Shown: positions 14,170-15,683 of the stretch, in pieces
Layout: each line of letters opens with the position of its first letter
Numbering within the stretch: the first letter of the stretch is position 1
Position numbers and translations under genes: made by a program
Assembly (NCBI GenBank): GCA_023145955.1
Contig: JAGLDA010000167.1
Span: 1-15,683 of the forward strand
Origin: Bacteroidales bacterium
Lineage (GTDB): Bacteria; Bacteroidota; Bacteroidia; Bacteroidales; UBA1556
Reading direction: 5' to 3'
Length of the DNA: 15,683 bases
The notes under the pieces: generated by a model
Told to the model about the DNA's origin: nothing
The model's database searches: none
The model's input: the letters and a program-made list of their open reading frames with translations, nothing else

Positions 14170-15683
14170 ATGGGAAATCGTAATTTTGCAAAGCGTGTTT
14201 TTATTATAATTGTAGGGCTATTTATTAGTGTTATTATTGTAGCGTTTAGCTTAGTTTATATCTATGAAGATAAAATAAAGAGTTACTCCATAGAACAGAT
14301 TAATAAGTCCATAAATGCTAGAATAGATGTTGAAAAAATAAGTTTAAGTTTTTTTAGTCAACTCCCCAAAGCTTCTCTAGATTTTCATAATATTAGTTTT
14401 TATGACAATAGCCCAAAGGCAAAATCAAAGCTTCCAATTATCAAATCTGAGAAAATATTCTTAAGTTTTAATATATTAGACCTATTGAATAATAATTATA
14501 ATCTTCAAGAAATTACTATTAAAAATGCTCAAGTTAATCTTGATATTTATAAAAATGGAAGTAATAATTTTAGCTTCTTAAATTCCTCTAATAATGATGA
14601 TAGCAGTGAGTTTTTGCTGAGTTTAAATGCTGTTAGCTTTATTAATACACAGTTTAATTATAGTAATGAGGCTACAAAACAAAGTTTTGAGGTTTTAATA
14701 AGAGATTCAAAGGTTAAAGGTGTTTTTAGTGACAAAAAAATTGCCCTTGATTTAAAAGGAGAAACTATTCTCAAAAGTTTTTATAATCAGTCGAGATTAA
14801 TAGTTTCAAATAGGAGTATTGGTTTGGACGTAGCAACAAGCTTTAATATTGAAAAAGATTATTATTCTTTGGAAAGAGGAATACTAACATACGATGGTAT
14901 ACCCATGAAACTGAGTGGAGATATTCAGCTATACAATAATAGTATTGGAATTAATGCAAAATTGAATGCCAAAAAACTTAGCTATAGTGATATTGCTAAA
15001 AATTTAGATAAGGAAGTATTATCGCAAATAAAGAAATATAATTTGGCTGGGCTATTCAGTCTGGATGTAGGTATTAGTGGCCGTTTTGGTGGTAAAATAA
15101 AGCCACATATATCAGCTGATATTTCTATGGAAAATGTTAAGGCTGATATTGAAGAATTCAACCTGTCTTTTGAGGATGTTAGTTTGAAATTAAAATACAA
15201 TAATGGCAAAGGAAATACTCTAAAAAACTCAAGTATTATTATTAAAGAGTTGAAAGGAAATAGTAATGTTGGAAATTTTGAAGGTAATATTAAGATCAAG
15301 AACCTCTGGAGGCCAAAATTAAAAGCTGTTTTTAAGGGAAACTATAATCTAGAGGAACTAAGCAAGGTATTTATGATTGATACCATTGAGAGTATTACTG
15401 GAAGTGCTAGCGCCTCTACTTGGTTAAATCTTGATTTTATTTATTCTAACGAAAAGGAGAAGTGGAACATTGCTAACCTTAATTTTGATAATAATTTTGA
15501 TATTCAGAAAGCCAATCTTGTTCTTAAAAATTCTGATATTGAATATTCATCTATAAATACAAAAGGTAGAGTAGAGAATAATAGAATAATAATCTACAAT
15601 TTAACCTCCTATGTTCAAGGTAGTAAGCTAAGTGCTCTGGGGTCAGTTTATAATCTTCCGTATAGTGATTTTTATGTAAAAAA
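14170..15683 (+). CDS. AsmA-like envelope protein (3' end outside window)
   Basis: An ATG at 14170 opens a frame that stays open for at least 504 codons to the window edge. The protein starts with a basic stretch and a single membrane anchor (residues about 10-31). A typical AsmA N-terminal segment follows: an amphipathic helix (YSIEQINKSINARIDV), ISLSFFSQLPKASLDFHNIS at 57-76, then repeated beta-strand units rich in Asn, Ser and Ile. AsmA-like proteins (TamB, YhdP, YdbH) are anchored in the inner membrane, span the periplasm as a long beta groove, and take part in moving phospholipid to the outer membrane. No frameshift is seen. It begins 28 bases after the MMPL stop and has no promoter of its own, so the two are likely co-transcribed. 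Full length is not known from this window. Confidence 0.82.
   Translation, partial: MGNRNFAKRVFIIIVGLFISVIIVAFSLVYIYEDKIKSYSIEQINKSINARIDVEKISLSFFSQLPKASLDFHNISFYDNSPKAKSKLPIIKSEKIFLSFNILDLLNNNYNLQEITIKNAQVNLDIYKNGSNNFSFLNSSNNDDSSEFLLSLNAVSFINTQFNYSNEATKQSFEVLIRDSKVKGVFSDKKIALDLKGETILKSFYNQSRLIVSNRSIGLDVATSFNIEKDYYSLERGILTYDGIPMKLSGDIQLYNNSIGINAKLNAKKLSYSDIAKNLDKEVLSQIKKYNLAGLFSLDVGISGRFGGKIKPHISADISMENVKADIEEFNLSFEDVSLKLKYNNGKGNTLKNSSIIIKELKGNSNVGNFEGNIKIKNLWRPKLKAVFKGNYNLEELSKVFMIDTIESITGSASASTWLNLDFIYSNEKEKWNIANLNFDNNFDIQKANLVLKNSDIEYSSINTKGRVENNRIIIYNLTSYVQGSKLSALGSVYNLPYSDFYVK

Overview
The window is AT-rich chromosomal DNA from a member of the Bacteroidota, probably Bacteroidales or a close relative. 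Three things point there: a gldH-type lipoprotein gene (a Bacteroidota family), -7 promoter boxes of the form TAnnTTTG ahead of several genes, and almost no recognisable Shine-Dalgarno sites. The genes look like ordinary core genes. I see no insertion sequence, phage gene, CRISPR array, tRNA or rRNA.

Layout. Positions 1-78 hold the last codons of an unidentified gene. A plus-strand operon follows (255-4792): ricT/PSP1, the lipoprotein gldH, a class A penicillin-binding protein and a stand-alone HPt phosphotransfer protein. It has a TACCTTTG promoter at 177-184 and ends in a strong hairpin terminator at 4808-4839. A 415-base gap comes next. On the minus strand it carries a convincing small-RNA gene with promoter box, two compact hairpins and the shared terminator. 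A second plus-strand group (5208-7917) encodes an AI-2E-type membrane permease, a radical SAM/SPASM enzyme and the RNA 2',3'-cyclic phosphodiesterase ThpR. Convergent to it, on the minus strand, are gpsA (glycerol-3-phosphate dehydrogenase) and, further upstream, a two-gene unit for a biotin-dependent carboxyltransferase and its biotin carrier protein with its own terminator. A 616-base divergent gap (11135-11750) holds promoters for both sides, an inverted repeat containing two facing -7 boxes, and a long hairpin ending in a T-run that may be another small RNA or a terminator. The window ends with a plus-strand pair: an MMPL/RND-type transporter and an AsmA-like protein that runs off the edge.

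How the genes fit together. Much of the window concerns the cell envelope: peptidoglycan synthesis (PBP1A), a surface lipoprotein (GldH), phospholipid head-group supply (GpsA), and a possible lipid export pair (MMPL plus AsmA-like). The most interesting unexplained items are the two candidate structured RNAs in the gene-free stretches and the MMPL/AsmA pair.
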